Source: Arthrobacter sp. ISL-5 (GTDB lineage: Bacteria > Actinomycetota > Actinomycetes > Actinomycetales > Micrococcaceae). From it: a DNA stretch of 64,000 nt. The notes beneath the pieces are model-generated. The model saw only the letters and a program-made list of their open reading frames with translations, did not search any database and was not told the DNA's origin. Within the stretch, counting starts at the first letter, position 1. Each line of letters opens with the position of its first letter. Both the position numbers and the translations under genes were made by a program. The stretch lies in contig NZ_JAGGPM010000035.1 of assembly GCF_018613835.1 (NCBI RefSeq), forward strand, positions 213,738 through 277,737. The letters are read 5' to 3'. Of the stretch, positions 7,521 to 16,650 are shown piece by piece.

Positions 7521-8480
7521 ATGGAAGCCGCACGCCCTGACGATAGCCGTGAACCGCAGGAGAACCTGGCCGGAGACAAGGGGCTGCCCGAGCGGCCCAC
7601 ACTGGACCGGGACGCACTGTCCAATGCAGAATTCCTGTCCGCCAACGGGATCCCGCAGCTGACGGTCGTGGACACCACGGGTTCCACCAACGCCGACCTC
7701 CTGCGTGCGGTCACCGTGGAACCGAAGGCCTGGCCGGACCTGGCCGTCCTGACCGCCGAGCACCAGACGGCTGCCCGCGGACGGCTGGACCGGTCGTGGG
7801 AGGCGCCCGCCCGCAGCTCGGTCCTGGTCTCCGTGGTGCTGCGCCCCGTCAACGCCGACGGCCGGCCGCTGCCCACCCAGACCTACTCGTGGCTCTCACT
7901 CCTGGGCGCGCTGGCACTCCGCGACGCACTGCTGGATACGGCGGGAATCCCTGCCGAGCTCAAGTGGCCGAACGACGTCCTGGTCCGTGGCAGGAAGGTC
8001 GCCGGCATCCTGGCCCAGCTGGGGCCGATGGGGGACGGCACCGTGCCGCCGGTCATACTTGGCACGGGCCTGAACGTCACGCTCACGGACGCTGAGCTTC
8101 CCGTTCCCACCGCCACGTCCGTACAGCTTGAAGGTGCCGGGACCGTGGACCGCACCGTGCTCCTGAAGAGCTACCTGTCCCGCTTCTGCACGCTCTACCG
8201 CAGCTTCTGCAACGCCGACGGCGACCCCACCGCAGGGCTGGCCGGCGGACCGTCGCTCCACAAGCGCGTGGAAGCCGTCATGGTGACACTGGGCAAGCAG
8301 GTCCGTGCCCAGCTGCCGGGCGACCATGAAATCATCGGCCATGCCACCCGGCTTGATGATGCGGGCGCACTGCTGGTGGTGGATGCCGCATCCCACGAGC
8401 ACGTTGTGACGGCCGGAGATGTGGTCCACCTGCGTCCCTGGACCCCGCCGGGGCAGTCCCCCGAAAGCGGCTATGCGTAA
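7521..8480 (+). CDS. birA: biotin--[acetyl-CoA-carboxylase] ligase
   Basis: A 319-residue class I biotin protein ligase without the N-terminal DNA-binding domain of E. coli BirA. It attaches biotin to the carrier domain of acyl-CoA carboxylases through biotinyl-AMP. The catalytic region has TTGSTNADLL near residue 54, the adenylate-binding loop ARGRLDRSW near residue 89, and KWPNDVLVRGRKVAGIL near residue 152 with the catalytic Lys. The C-terminal SH3-like cap contains VRAQLPGDHEIIGHATRLDDAGALLV. Location beside accD/accE fits its role. Its last 8 bases overlap the next gene. Confidence 0.93.
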   Translation: MEAARPDDSREPQENLAGDKGLPERPTLDRDALSNAEFLSANGIPQLTVVDTTGSTNADLLRAVTVEPKAWPDLAVLTAEHQTAARGRLDRSWEAPARSSVLVSVVLRPVNADGRPLPTQTYSWLSLLGALALRDALLDTAGIPAELKWPNDVLVRGRKVAGILAQLGPMGDGTVPPVILGTGLNVTLTDAELPVPTATSVQLEGAGTVDRTVLLKSYLSRFCTLYRSFCNADGDPTAGLAGGPSLHKRVEAVMVTLGKQVRAQLPGDHEIIGHATRLDDAGALLVVDAASHEHVVTAGDVVHLRPWTPPGQSPESGYA

Positions 8481-9072
8481 AGAACTCCTGCCGGGGGAGC
8501 AGGTCATTGTGATGACCCGCCCGCAGCCAAGGATGCTGTTTGTCCCGGCGGTGGTGTTCGTTCTGACACCGGCCCTTGCCGCCTTTGCCAGCGCCTGGAT
8601 TATCCGGGGCGGATTGTCCGGGCTGGTTCCGGCCGTTTCCGGCGAATGGACGTTCTGGCTGGTTGCGGCCTGTGTTCTGACGGTCGTGTGGGTCCTGTGC
8701 GGCTACTGCCTGCCGAGGCTGTTGCGGTGGCACGCCACCCGCTACTTCCTGACCAGCCAGAGGATACTCGCCCGCTATGGCGTGCTCCGGCGCCGGGACC
8801 AGCAGGTGTTCCTGGCCTCAGTGCGTAATGTCACGGTCAGCCAGACGATGCTCCAGCGGATGTTGCGCTCCGGGAATATATCCTTGGATGCCGGGCATCA
8901 ATTCGGCGCCGTGCTGCGGGACGTGCCGGAAGTGGCCACGTTCCACAGGTTCTTGCTGGATGCTATTGATGAGCTCCCGGACGAAGAAAATTTTGGATTT
9001 GGTCAGGCGCCGGAGGATTCCGACGCCGGTTTTCCGCGGGACATGAGAGAAGGTGGAAGAGATGAACGATGA
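8473..9072 (+). CDS. PH domain-containing membrane protein (bPH2-like)
   Basis: A 199-residue protein with two membrane segments near residues 20-45 and 55-85. A bacterial pleckstrin-homology-like (bPH2/YdbS) domain follows, visible as TRYFLTSQRILARYGVLRR and SVRNVTVSQTMLQRMLRSGNI. The ATG at 8473 is chosen because the peptide RKELLPGEQVIV is the usual family beginning, and it overlaps the birA end by 8 bp, suggesting translational coupling. Function in the family is unclear; it is membrane-bound with the PH domain facing the cytoplasm. It also overlaps the following cyclase gene by 11 bp. Confidence 0.85.
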   Translation: MRKELLPGEQVIVMTRPQPRMLFVPAVVFVLTPALAAFASAWIIRGGLSGLVPAVSGEWTFWLVAACVLTVVWVLCGYCLPRLLRWHATRYFLTSQRILARYGVLRRRDQQVFLASVRNVTVSQTMLQRMLRSGNISLDAGHQFGAVLRDVPEVATFHRFLLDAIDELPDEENFGFGQAPEDSDAGFPRDMREGGRDER

Positions 9073-10192
9073 TGATCCGCGCAGCAGCCAGGAAGCGGGC
9101 GCCGGGGAGGTGACCGACGCCGTCGTCGAAGCTCCGCACACCGGAACCCTCTCCGCGGAACGAATCGCGGCAAAATCCCTTGAGGCGCGTCTCCTGGGCG
9201 GTGAGCGCAAGCTGCGGCGCCGCGAAGTGGCCGCCGGCGCCGGACTCTCGCTGCTGTCCGCCCGGAAGCTGTGGCGCGCCCTGGGCTTCCCCAACCTCGG
9301 CGACGACGACGTCGCCTTCACTGAGCGCGACCTGGCCGCCCTGAACACCGTGGTGGACCAGGTCCGGTCAGGAAAACTCACCGAAGACGCCGCCATCTCG
9401 GTCACGCGGGCCATCGGCCAGATGACGGACCGCATGGTGGTCTGGCAGATCGAGGCCCTTGTCGAGGACATGGTCCATGAGCAGGGCCTCACGGATGCCC
9501 AGGCCCGCAAGCGCCTGGTGCACGAACTTCCCTCGCTCGTGGATCCCCTCGAACAGATGCTTGTCTACTCGTGGCGGCGCCAGCTCAACGCCGGTGTCCA
9601 ACGGCTGGCCGTCCGGGCCGAAGCCGGGCTGCAGGCCAGCGAGGAAGGCCGCGAAGGCGACGAGGACGACGCCCCGCTGCCCCTGGCGCGGGCCGTGGGC
9701 TTCGCCGACCTGGTGTCCTACACGAGCCTCTCCCGGCGCATGAACGAAAAAACCCTGGCCAAGCTGGTGCAGCGGTTCGAAAACAAATGCGCCGAGATCA
9801 TCTCCGTGGGCGGCGGACGACTCGTGAAGACGGTGGGCGACGAGGTCCTCTATATCGCCGAGACACCGGCTGCGGGCGCCGAGATTTCCCTGGCGCTGGC
9901 CGAGGCCTTCACCAGGGACGAAATCCTCCCCGAGGCCCGGGTGGCCATGGTGTGGGGGCGGATCCTGTCCCGCCTGGGCGACATTTACGGGCCAACCGTC
10001 AACCTTGCCGCCCGGCTCACCACGCTGGCTGATCCGGGAAGCGTGCTGGTGGATTCGATGACCGCGGCGGCCCTGGACCAGGACGAGCGGTTCGTGCTGA
10101 TCCCGCAGGAAGTGGAGAACGTCCGCGGCTTCGGCGAGATCCAGCCGGTGGTGCTGGCCCGGGGCCAGGGCAAGGGCCTGGTCCTGGACTGA
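9062..10192 (+). CDS. class III adenylate cyclase with N-terminal regulatory domain (Rv1264-like)
   Basis: A 376-residue soluble nucleotide cyclase. Residues about 40-200 form a helical regulatory domain (KLRRREVAAGAGLSLLSARK, VWQIEALVEDM) like the autoinhibitory pH-sensing domain of mycobacterial Rv1264. The catalytic domain begins near residue 205: FADLVSYTSLSRR supplies the first metal Asp, VKTVGDEVLY the second Asp and the substrate Lys, and GDIYGPTVNLAARL the adenine-selecting Asp and the transition-state Asn and Arg. All key residues are present, so an active cAMP-forming homodimer is expected. The ATG at 9062 is favoured because GGTGGAAGAG precedes it; a GTG at 9053 would have the purine tract directly against it. 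Confidence 0.88.
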   Translation: MNDDDPRSSQEAGAGEVTDAVVEAPHTGTLSAERIAAKSLEARLLGGERKLRRREVAAGAGLSLLSARKLWRALGFPNLGDDDVAFTERDLAALNTVVDQVRSGKLTEDAAISVTRAIGQMTDRMVVWQIEALVEDMVHEQGLTDAQARKRLVHELPSLVDPLEQMLVYSWRRQLNAGVQRLAVRAEAGLQASEEGREGDEDDAPLPLARAVGFADLVSYTSLSRRMNEKTLAKLVQRFENKCAEIISVGGGRLVKTVGDEVLYIAETPAAGAEISLALAEAFTRDEILPEARVAMVWGRILSRLGDIYGPTVNLAARLTTLADPGSVLVDSMTAAALDQDERFVLIPQEVENVRGFGEIQPVVLARGQGKGLVLD

Positions 10193-10243
10193 TCAGGCTC
10201 GACTGAACAGGCCTGGACTGAACAGGCCCGGACTGATTCTGCC
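10186..10243 (+). repeat. four degenerate 14-15 bp tandem repeats at the cyclase stop codon
   Basis: Units of the form GGACTGAACAGGCCC occur at 10186-10200, 10201-10214, 10215-10229 and 10230-10243. The first contains the cyclase stop codon. Units 2 and 3 are the most similar; unit 4 is truncated and diverged. Confidence 0.6.
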
Positions 10244-10244
10244 G

Positions 10245-10258
10245 GGGGAGTCCTCCCC
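10245..10258 (+). terminator. short GC-rich hairpin after the cyclase gene
   Basis: GGGGA-GTCC-TCCCC type hairpin (GGGGAG at 10245-10250 and CTCCCC at 10253-10258) 52 bp after the cyclase stop, just after the tandem repeats. A plausible terminator separating the cyclase from the large operon. Confidence 0.4.
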
Positions 10259-10323
10259 ATCGCGGATCACGGCGCCCATGGGTAGGCTTGCCGGGTAACG
10301 GAGAGTCCCGCACCGGGTTCTCC

Positions 10324-10353
10324 TTGGACAACCCGCCAGCGCCCATGTAATAG
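10324..10353 (+). promoter_or_regulatory. candidate promoter of the large FHA/FtsK operon
   Basis: TTGGAC at 10324-10329 could serve as a -35. TGTAAT at 10346-10351, or TAATAG at 10348-10353, could serve as a -10 with 16-18 bp spacing. It would give a 5' leader of about 115-120 nt before the GTG at 10477. No other good promoter is seen in the 284-bp gap. Confidence 0.35.
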
Positions 10354-10405
10354 TCGAAACTCAGAATTGTTCCGGCGTCTCTATGGGGGAGTGGCGGAAT
10401 GTCAC

Positions 10406-10429
10406 GGCTCCTGATGAATATCAGGGGCC
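10406..10429 (+). promoter_or_regulatory. stable 10-bp hairpin in the 5' leader of the large operon
   Basis: GGCTCCTGAT (10406-10415), tetraloop GAAT, ATCAGGGGCC (10420-10429), with one G-U pair. It sits 48 bp before the GTG start and downstream of the candidate promoter, so it would be part of the leader RNA. It could be an attenuator, an mRNA-stability element or a second terminator of the upstream gene. It matches no riboswitch I know. Confidence 0.4.
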
Positions 10430-10476
10430 ACCAAGCCGCGCTCAGGCGGCTGTGATTTTCAGGGGAATAATACGCT

Positions 10477-13400
10477 GTGTCAACTTTGTTCGGCAGGCTG
10501 GGGCTCAGGAACCGCCGCAACAAGCTCATCACCGGTACTGCGTTTTCTGCGGCAGCAGTAGCGCTCGTCGCCGGCGCCGTGATCTACCCGGGGTTCAAGA
10601 CCGCCGAGGTGGACTTGAACGACGGCGGCGTGTGGGTGGTCAGCAAGGCACGCAACGCTGTCGGCCGGCTGAACTACCCCTCACGGGTCCTCGATGGAGC
10701 GGTAACCCCGGCAAGCACCACCTTTGACGTCCTGCAGAACGCAGGCAAGGTGTTTGTCGATGATGAGTCCGGCTCCACCCTGAACCAGGTGTCGGCCGCC
10801 AACATGAGGCTCGGCGGGGACAAACAGCTCCCGGGCTCGGCACAGGTCAGCTTCGGCAGCGAGGTCATTTCCGTCACGGACCCCGGCGCCGGCAAGATGT
10901 GGGCGATGTCGCCCTCTACGGTCAACGCTTTCGACGAGGAATCCAGCGAGCCGGCGGTGGCAGGCTCGCAGGGGCTGGTGTCGGCAGTTGGCTCCGATGA
11001 CCGGATCTATTCGGCGGATCCGAAAACGGGGCAGGTGACCGTCACCGCCGTGGACGCCAACGGCCAGCCCACCGAGACGGAGTCCAGCACGTGGGAAGGC
11101 CTGAAGGGCGCGGGCGACCTCCAGCTGACCGTGGTGGGGGACCAGCCGGTTGTCCTGGATGCCGCTGCCGGCCGGCTGTTCCTCCCGGGCGGCCGCGAGC
11201 TGGCGCTGGCGGACGCGGGGGAGGCAAAGCTCCAGCAGCCGGGCCCGGCGTCGGACTCTGTGGCCTTGGCCACGCCCAAGGCGCTCCTGAAGCAGCCACT
11301 GAACGGCTCGGCGGCGAAGACCGTCACGGCCGGCGGCGAGGGCGTGCCGGCGGCACCCGTGCAGCTGGGCGGCTGCGTTCACGCCGCGTGGTCCGGCGTG
11401 AACAAGTACGTCCGGGACTGCGCCAACGACGCGGACGACAAGAACGTCGCTGTACCCAAGGCCAGTGCCTCGCCGAGCTACGTGTTCCGCGTCAACCGGG
11501 ACATCGTGGTGCTGAACGACGTGAATTCGGGGAACGTGTGGCTGGTCAACCAGAACATGCAGCTGGTCAATAACTGGGACGACGTTGTTCCGCCGAAGAA
11601 CCAGGCCGATGACCAGGACGAGGAATCAGCCGACAACAACACCATCAACGTCCTGCCGGACCGCACCAAACCGAACCGCCCGCCGGAAACCAAGCCCGAC
11701 GTCGTCGGGGTCCGGCCCGGCCGAACGACGGTCCTGAGCGTCCTGGACAACGACTCGGACCCCGACGGCGACGTCCTCACCGCTTCGGTGGGGAGCGAGG
11801 GCCCTGAGGCGGGCAGCCTTGAGAGCATTTACGGCGGATCGGCATTCCAGATCACCGTCCCCGCGGACGCCGCGCCCGGAACCGAGACGTTCGACTACAG
11901 CGCCGCTGACGGCCGCGGCCTGTCCGCCGGCGGCAAGGTGACCCTGAACGTGGTGGGTCCCGACGAGAACAGGCCACCCGCGTTCAAGCGGAGCGATCCC
12001 ACCACCCTGCTCGTGGAGCAGGGGAAGACGGTCAGCCAGAATATCCTGACGGATTGGGCAGATCCCGACGGCGACGACCTCGTCCTCATGTCCGCCACCG
12101 CCGACAACGAACAGGACCAGGTGAAGGTCCGGCGGGACGGGCTGCTCACCTACCAGGACTCAGGCGCCTCGGCCGGCAAGAAAAGCGTCACGGTGTCCGT
12201 CTGGGACGGACAGGCCACTTCCACCGGAAAGGTGGTGGTGAACGTGCAGCCGCCGGGCGCGCTGGCTCCGGTGGTCAACGCCGACCACGTGACCGCCGTC
12301 GTCGGCCAGGACCTGGTCATCGCGCCGCTGAAGAACGACGTCGACCCCAACGGGGGCGCCCTGCGCCTCGCCCAGGTGGAAGCCGGCGGGCCCGCCGAGC
12401 TTGGTCCGGTCACCGACGGCGGCACGTTCACCTTCCGGAGCCGGACGCCCGGGCCCGTTTACCTGACGTACATTGCGAGCAACGGTCCCCAGAGCAGCCA
12501 GGGCCTCATCCGGGTGGATGTCGAATCCGGCAAGGACACGGGAAAGCCTGTTGCAGTCCATGACGTGGCCCTGCTGCCCGTGGGTGGCAGCGTGCTCCTG
12601 GACCCGCTGGCCAACGATTCCGACCCGTCGGGCGGCGTCCTGGTGCTCCAGTCCGTCTCGCTGCCGGCAAATGCCACTGCCTCGGTCAGCGTCATTGACC
12701 ACAGTGTCCTGCGGATCACGGACATCGCCGGCACCAAGGACCCCTTCGTGTTCCGCTACACCATGTCCAACGGCAGGGATTCAGCCACCGGGAGCGTGTC
12801 CGTGGTGCCGGTCCCCGCCCCCGCGGTGGTGGAGGCTCCCCAGCCCAAACCCGATGAAGTCAACGTCCGGGTCAATGACGTGGTGACCATCCCCGTTCTG
12901 GACAACGACACCCACCCGCAGGGCGAGAAGCTGAGCGTTGACCCGGTCCTCCCGCAGGCCGTGCCCGCGGAGGACGGCAAGAGCTTCGTTTCGGAAAACA
13001 GCCTCCGGTTCATCGCGGGCAGCCACCCGAAGACCGTCCGCGCAATCTACAACGCCGTCGACCCGCAGGGCCAGAAGAGCGCGGCCGCCGTCACGATCCA
13101 CATCCTGCCGCTGGAGGGCGCCGAGAACTCGCGCCCGCAGCCCAGGAACCTCACGGCCAGGGTTGTTGCGGCCGGCACGGTCCGGATCCCGGTGCCCCTG
13201 GACGGCATTGACCCCGACGGCGACTCCGTCCAGCTGACCGGAATCGACAGCACGCCCGCCATGGGCACCGCGACGGCCGGAAGCAACTTCATCGACTTTG
13301 TCGCGGCCGGTGACGGAGCCGGAACCGATTCCTTCCGGTACAAGGTGGTGGACCGGCAGGGGGCCATGAACACCGGTACGGTGACCGTGGGCATCGCGCC

Positions 13401-16400
13401 CCGCGGCGACACGAACCAGAAGCCCACGCCCGTGGATGACCAGGTCAAGGTGCGCCCCGGACGGCAGATCGCCGTCGACGCGACCGGAAACGACACCGAC
13501 CCCGACGGCGACCTGATCCGGATCCTCAGCGACGGCATCGAAGCGGACGCCGCGCTGAAGGCGGAGGTCAGCAACCAAAGCGGGCGCATCATCCTGCAGG
13601 CCCCGGCTGCCGAAGGCACCGTGAACGTCCGGTACACCGTCGCCGACGAGCGGGGCGCCTCTGCGCAGGCGGCCATCCGGATGGTGGTGGACAGCACGGT
13701 CCCGCTGCAGGGGCCCATCGCCCGGGATGACCGCGTGACCTCGGCCCAGACGCTGGGCAAGACCGCCGTCGACGTTCCCGTCCTGAAGAACGACGAGGAT
13801 CCTGACGGCGTGGGCGAGAACCTGAAGGTGACCACCGGAGCCGAAACGGCCCGCCCGGGGCCGGACGGCAACATGATCGTCGAACTGACTGAGCAGCCGC
13901 AGCTGGTGCCCTACACCGTCGAGGACGTGGACGGCCAGACGTCCACGGCCATCATCTGGGTGCCGGGCGTCGGGCAGCAGCTGCCGACCCTCGCCAAGGA
14001 TGATGTGCTCGAGGTCGTTGCGGGCCAGTCCGTCGCCGCCGACCTGGCCGAGTGGGTGAAAGTGCGCGAAGGCCGCTCGCCCCGCCTGACCCAGACTGAC
14101 CGGATCAAGCTGATCGGAGCGGACGGCGCCGATCCGGTGGCGAACGGCGGCACCGCCATCAAGTACACCGCAGGCAAGGACTACGTGGGTCCGGGGTCCA
14201 TCAGCTTTGAAGTGACGGACGGCTCCGGACCCGATGACCCTGCCGGGCTCAAGTCCACCCTGAGCATCCGCACCAAGGTCCTGCCCGATCCCAGCCGGAA
14301 CAATCCGCCCACGCTGCTGGGCGGCGCGGTGGACGTGCCGCTGGGAGACTCAGCGGCAACCGACCTGGCAAAGCTGACATCCGACCCCGACGCCGACGAC
14401 GTCCGGAACATGAAGTACGAGGTGGTCGGCGCAGTTCCGCAGGGTTTCAACGCGGACATTGACGGCGCATCCCTCAGGGTCTCGGCGAAAGACGGCGTGC
14501 GTCCCGGCGAGGGCGGCGCTGTGCAGGTCAAGGCGAAGGACCCGCGCGGCCTGGAATCCGTCGCCACCTTCCGCCTCGCAGTGACTGCCTCCAACCGTGC
14601 CAAGGCCGTGGCCAACGACGACGTCGAGGCCGACGCCGCAGCCGGCAAGCCCGTGACGGTCAAGGTGCTGGCGAACGACTCCAACCCCTTCCCGGACGTG
14701 CCGCTCAAGATCGTCGGCGTGGCGACGGAAACGGGCCAGGGCTCGGCCGCCATCTCAGGGGATTCGGTGACGGTCACGCCGTCGGCCGGTTTTTCCGGAA
14801 CGCTCATAGTGTCCTACACCGTGGCGGACAAGACCGACGAAGCCTCGCGCTACGCCACGGCCCGGATCCGGCTGACGGTCAAGGACAAGCCGCTGGCGCC
14901 CACCACCCCGCAGGCCCAGAGCGTCGGCGACCAGACAGCCCTGCTGAACTGGACCGCGCCCGCGGACCGCGGCTCACCCATCACCAAGTACACGGTCTAC
15001 GGCGAGGGCGGCTACCGGCAGGACTGCCCGGCCAACTCGTGCACCCTGAACAACCTGGTGAACAACACCAAATACCATTTCCAGGTGACGGCCACGAACG
15101 ACATCGACGAGTCCGAACGTTCGCCGGTTTCGGCTGAGGTCCGCCCCGACGTCAAGCCCGACACTCCGCTTGCTCCGGCGATGAAGTTCGGCGACAAGCA
15201 GCTCAGCGTTACGTGGACGGCACCGGCCAGCAAGGGCTCGCCGGTCAAGTCCTACGATCTTGAGATCTCGCCGGCGCCCAGCGGGCAGAACGCGCAGATC
15301 CAGAACCTCACGGCCGCCAGCTACGTCTGGAAGGGCCTTGAAAACGGCGTTGCCTACAAGGTGCGCGTCCTGGCCCGGAACGACGCCAGGGAACCCTCCG
15401 AATGGAGCCGCTACTCCGCTGCGGAAACTCCGGCCGGAGTTCCCGTGACACCCGCCGCGCCGACAGTTTCCGGCGCGGGCTCCGTGGGCAACCAAAGCCA
15501 GCTGCAGGTGAACTGGACCGCACCAAACAACAACGGCGACGCCGTCTCCGCCTACACGCTGACAACGCTGCGCGGAGGGACCGCCGTCAAGAGCCAGCAG
15601 GTGGCCTCCGGAACGTCCCTGAACGTGACGGTGGCGAACTCCGAAACCGACTACACCTTCACCGTGTCGGCCACCAACAAGGCCGGAACCTCCGGGACGA
15701 GCGCCCAGTCGGCGGCCATCCGTGCTGCCGGGAAGCCGGGGACGGTGAACAGCGGTACTGTGCGCGCGACGGGCAACAGCGGAGAGCTGGACGTGACATT
15801 CACGCCGCTGACCGAAGCCCAGCGCAACGGGTCACAGCCCGACGAAATCCGCTACCGCTGGTCCACCGCGTACGGTTCGGGCCCGATCAATGCCGGCGGG
15901 GGATCCATCACGAACCAGCCCAACGGCAGGGATGTGACGGTCAACATCATCGCCACATCGATCAAGAACAACGTCTCCGGTGACGCCAAAGCCATCGGCT
16001 CCGGCAACCCCTACGCGCCTCCCAGCGCACCCAACGTCAACGGCGGCAAGTCGTCGCCAGGCGACCCCCAAGTGCACTGGAACTGGAGCCCGCCCGCGAC
16101 CAACGGGCGGCCCCTGGACCACTACGAGGTCAGCCTCGACGGCGGCGGCTGGACCGGCGTGGGCAAGGCCACCAGGTTCGACGCGTCCGGCGGAGGCTGG
16201 AACCAGACCCGCCAGCTCCGGGTGCGCGCCGTGACGATCGTTGCCGGAGCCATCGGGGCGGCGTCGGCGACGTCCGGCAATGATCCCACGCCTCCGCTGA
16301 CAGAAGTCAGGGTCAAGCAGAGCGATAACAACAGCTGCCCCGGCAAGCCCGGTGTCCCGGACCGGTACAACGCGGCGACGCGCAGCTGCGGTGGCAGCGA

Positions 16401-16566
16401 CGCCAACTGGGTGTCCTATTCGGACGGCTGGATCCCCACGCCGTGCTGGGCGGACATCTATAACAACAACGGCCGCTGGTACCTGATGAACGGCGGGCCG
16501 CACCAGGGCTGGTACGTCAAGGCCGCCACGGTGGACGTCAGGGGTCCTGGCGTGGGTCAGTGCTGA
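10477..16566 (+). CDS. giant membrane-anchored Ig/cadherin-like and fibronectin type III repeat protein
   Basis: 2029 residues. A basic start (RLGLRNRRNK) and one membrane helix at about residues 17-38 anchor it, with the rest outside the cell. Residues about 45-390 look like a beta-propeller-type region. From about 400 to 1465 there are roughly ten cadherin/Ig-like repeats, each marked by motifs such as LDNDSDPDGD, TGNDTDPDGD and LKNDEDPDG, which suggest calcium binding. From about 1470 to 1920 there are four to five fibronectin type III domains (for example LLNWTAPADRGSPITKY). The last 90 residues form a separate four-Cys domain rich in Trp, Tyr and Gly. The start is GTG with AGGGGA upstream. 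It is the first gene of the operon, so it is probably the surface structure that the operon builds, moves or senses. Confidence 0.88.
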   Translation: MSTLFGRLGLRNRRNKLITGTAFSAAAVALVAGAVIYPGFKTAEVDLNDGGVWVVSKARNAVGRLNYPSRVLDGAVTPASTTFDVLQNAGKVFVDDESGSTLNQVSAANMRLGGDKQLPGSAQVSFGSEVISVTDPGAGKMWAMSPSTVNAFDEESSEPAVAGSQGLVSAVGSDDRIYSADPKTGQVTVTAVDANGQPTETESSTWEGLKGAGDLQLTVVGDQPVVLDAAAGRLFLPGGRELALADAGEAKLQQPGPASDSVALATPKALLKQPLNGSAAKTVTAGGEGVPAAPVQLGGCVHAAWSGVNKYVRDCANDADDKNVAVPKASASPSYVFRVNRDIVVLNDVNSGNVWLVNQNMQLVNNWDDVVPPKNQADDQDEESADNNTINVLPDRTKPNRPPETKPDVVGVRPGRTTVLSVLDNDSDPDGDVLTASVGSEGPEAGSLESIYGGSAFQITVPADAAPGTETFDYSAADGRGLSAGGKVTLNVVGPDENRPPAFKRSDPTTLLVEQGKTVSQNILTDWADPDGDDLVLMSATADNEQDQVKVRRDGLLTYQDSGASAGKKSVTVSVWDGQATSTGKVVVNVQPPGALAPVVNADHVTAVVGQDLVIAPLKNDVDPNGGALRLAQVEAGGPAELGPVTDGGTFTFRSRTPGPVYLTYIASNGPQSSQGLIRVDVESGKDTGKPVAVHDVALLPVGGSVLLDPLANDSDPSGGVLVLQSVSLPANATASVSVIDHSVLRITDIAGTKDPFVFRYTMSNGRDSATGSVSVVPVPAPAVVEAPQPKPDEVNVRVNDVVTIPVLDNDTHPQGEKLSVDPVLPQAVPAEDGKSFVSENSLRFIAGSHPKTVRAIYNAVDPQGQKSAAAVTIHILPLEGAENSRPQPRNLTARVVAAGTVRIPVPLDGIDPDGDSVQLTGIDSTPAMGTATAGSNFIDFVAAGDGAGTDSFRYKVVDRQGAMNTGTVTVGIAPRGDTNQKPTPVDDQVKVRPGRQIAVDATGNDTDPDGDLIRILSDGIEADAALKAEVSNQSGRIILQAPAAEGTVNVRYTVADERGASAQAAIRMVVDSTVPLQGPIARDDRVTSAQTLGKTAVDVPVLKNDEDPDGVGENLKVTTGAETARPGPDGNMIVELTEQPQLVPYTVEDVDGQTSTAIIWVPGVGQQLPTLAKDDVLEVVAGQSVAADLAEWVKVREGRSPRLTQTDRIKLIGADGADPVANGGTAIKYTAGKDYVGPGSISFEVTDGSGPDDPAGLKSTLSIRTKVLPDPSRNNPPTLLGGAVDVPLGDSAATDLAKLTSDPDADDVRNMKYEVVGAVPQGFNADIDGASLRVSAKDGVRPGEGGAVQVKAKDPRGLESVATFRLAVTASNRAKAVANDDVEADAAAGKPVTVKVLANDSNPFPDVPLKIVGVATETGQGSAAISGDSVTVTPSAGFSGTLIVSYTVADKTDEASRYATARIRLTVKDKPLAPTTPQAQSVGDQTALLNWTAPADRGSPITKYTVYGEGGYRQDCPANSCTLNNLVNNTKYHFQVTATNDIDESERSPVSAEVRPDVKPDTPLAPAMKFGDKQLSVTWTAPASKGSPVKSYDLEISPAPSGQNAQIQNLTAASYVWKGLENGVAYKVRVLARNDAREPSEWSRYSAAETPAGVPVTPAAPTVSGAGSVGNQSQLQVNWTAPNNNGDAVSAYTLTTLRGGTAVKSQQVASGTSLNVTVANSETDYTFTVSATNKAGTSGTSAQSAAIRAAGKPGTVNSGTVRATGNSGELDVTFTPLTEAQRNGSQPDEIRYRWSTAYGSGPINAGGGSITNQPNGRDVTVNIIATSIKNNVSGDAKAIGSGNPYAPPSAPNVNGGKSSPGDPQVHWNWSPPATNGRPLDHYEVSLDGGGWTGVGKATRFDASGGGWNQTRQLRVRAVTIVAGAIGAASATSGNDPTPPLTEVRVKQSDNNSCPGKPGVPDRYNAATRSCGGSDANWVSYSDGWIPTPCWADIYNNNGRWYLMNGGPHQGWYVKAATVDVRGPGVGQC

Positions 16567-16650
16567 ACCTGGACAGCCATCCCATGACGAACGAATGAAT
16601 CGCTCCGGAATTGCCGGAAATAATGTGCCACACAGAAGAGGAACCATCTC

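Noticed and set aside
10406..10429. Hairpin considered as part of a tRNA or known riboswitch
   Set aside because: No cloverleaf or CCA-compatible acceptor can be drawn and no known aptamer core is present.
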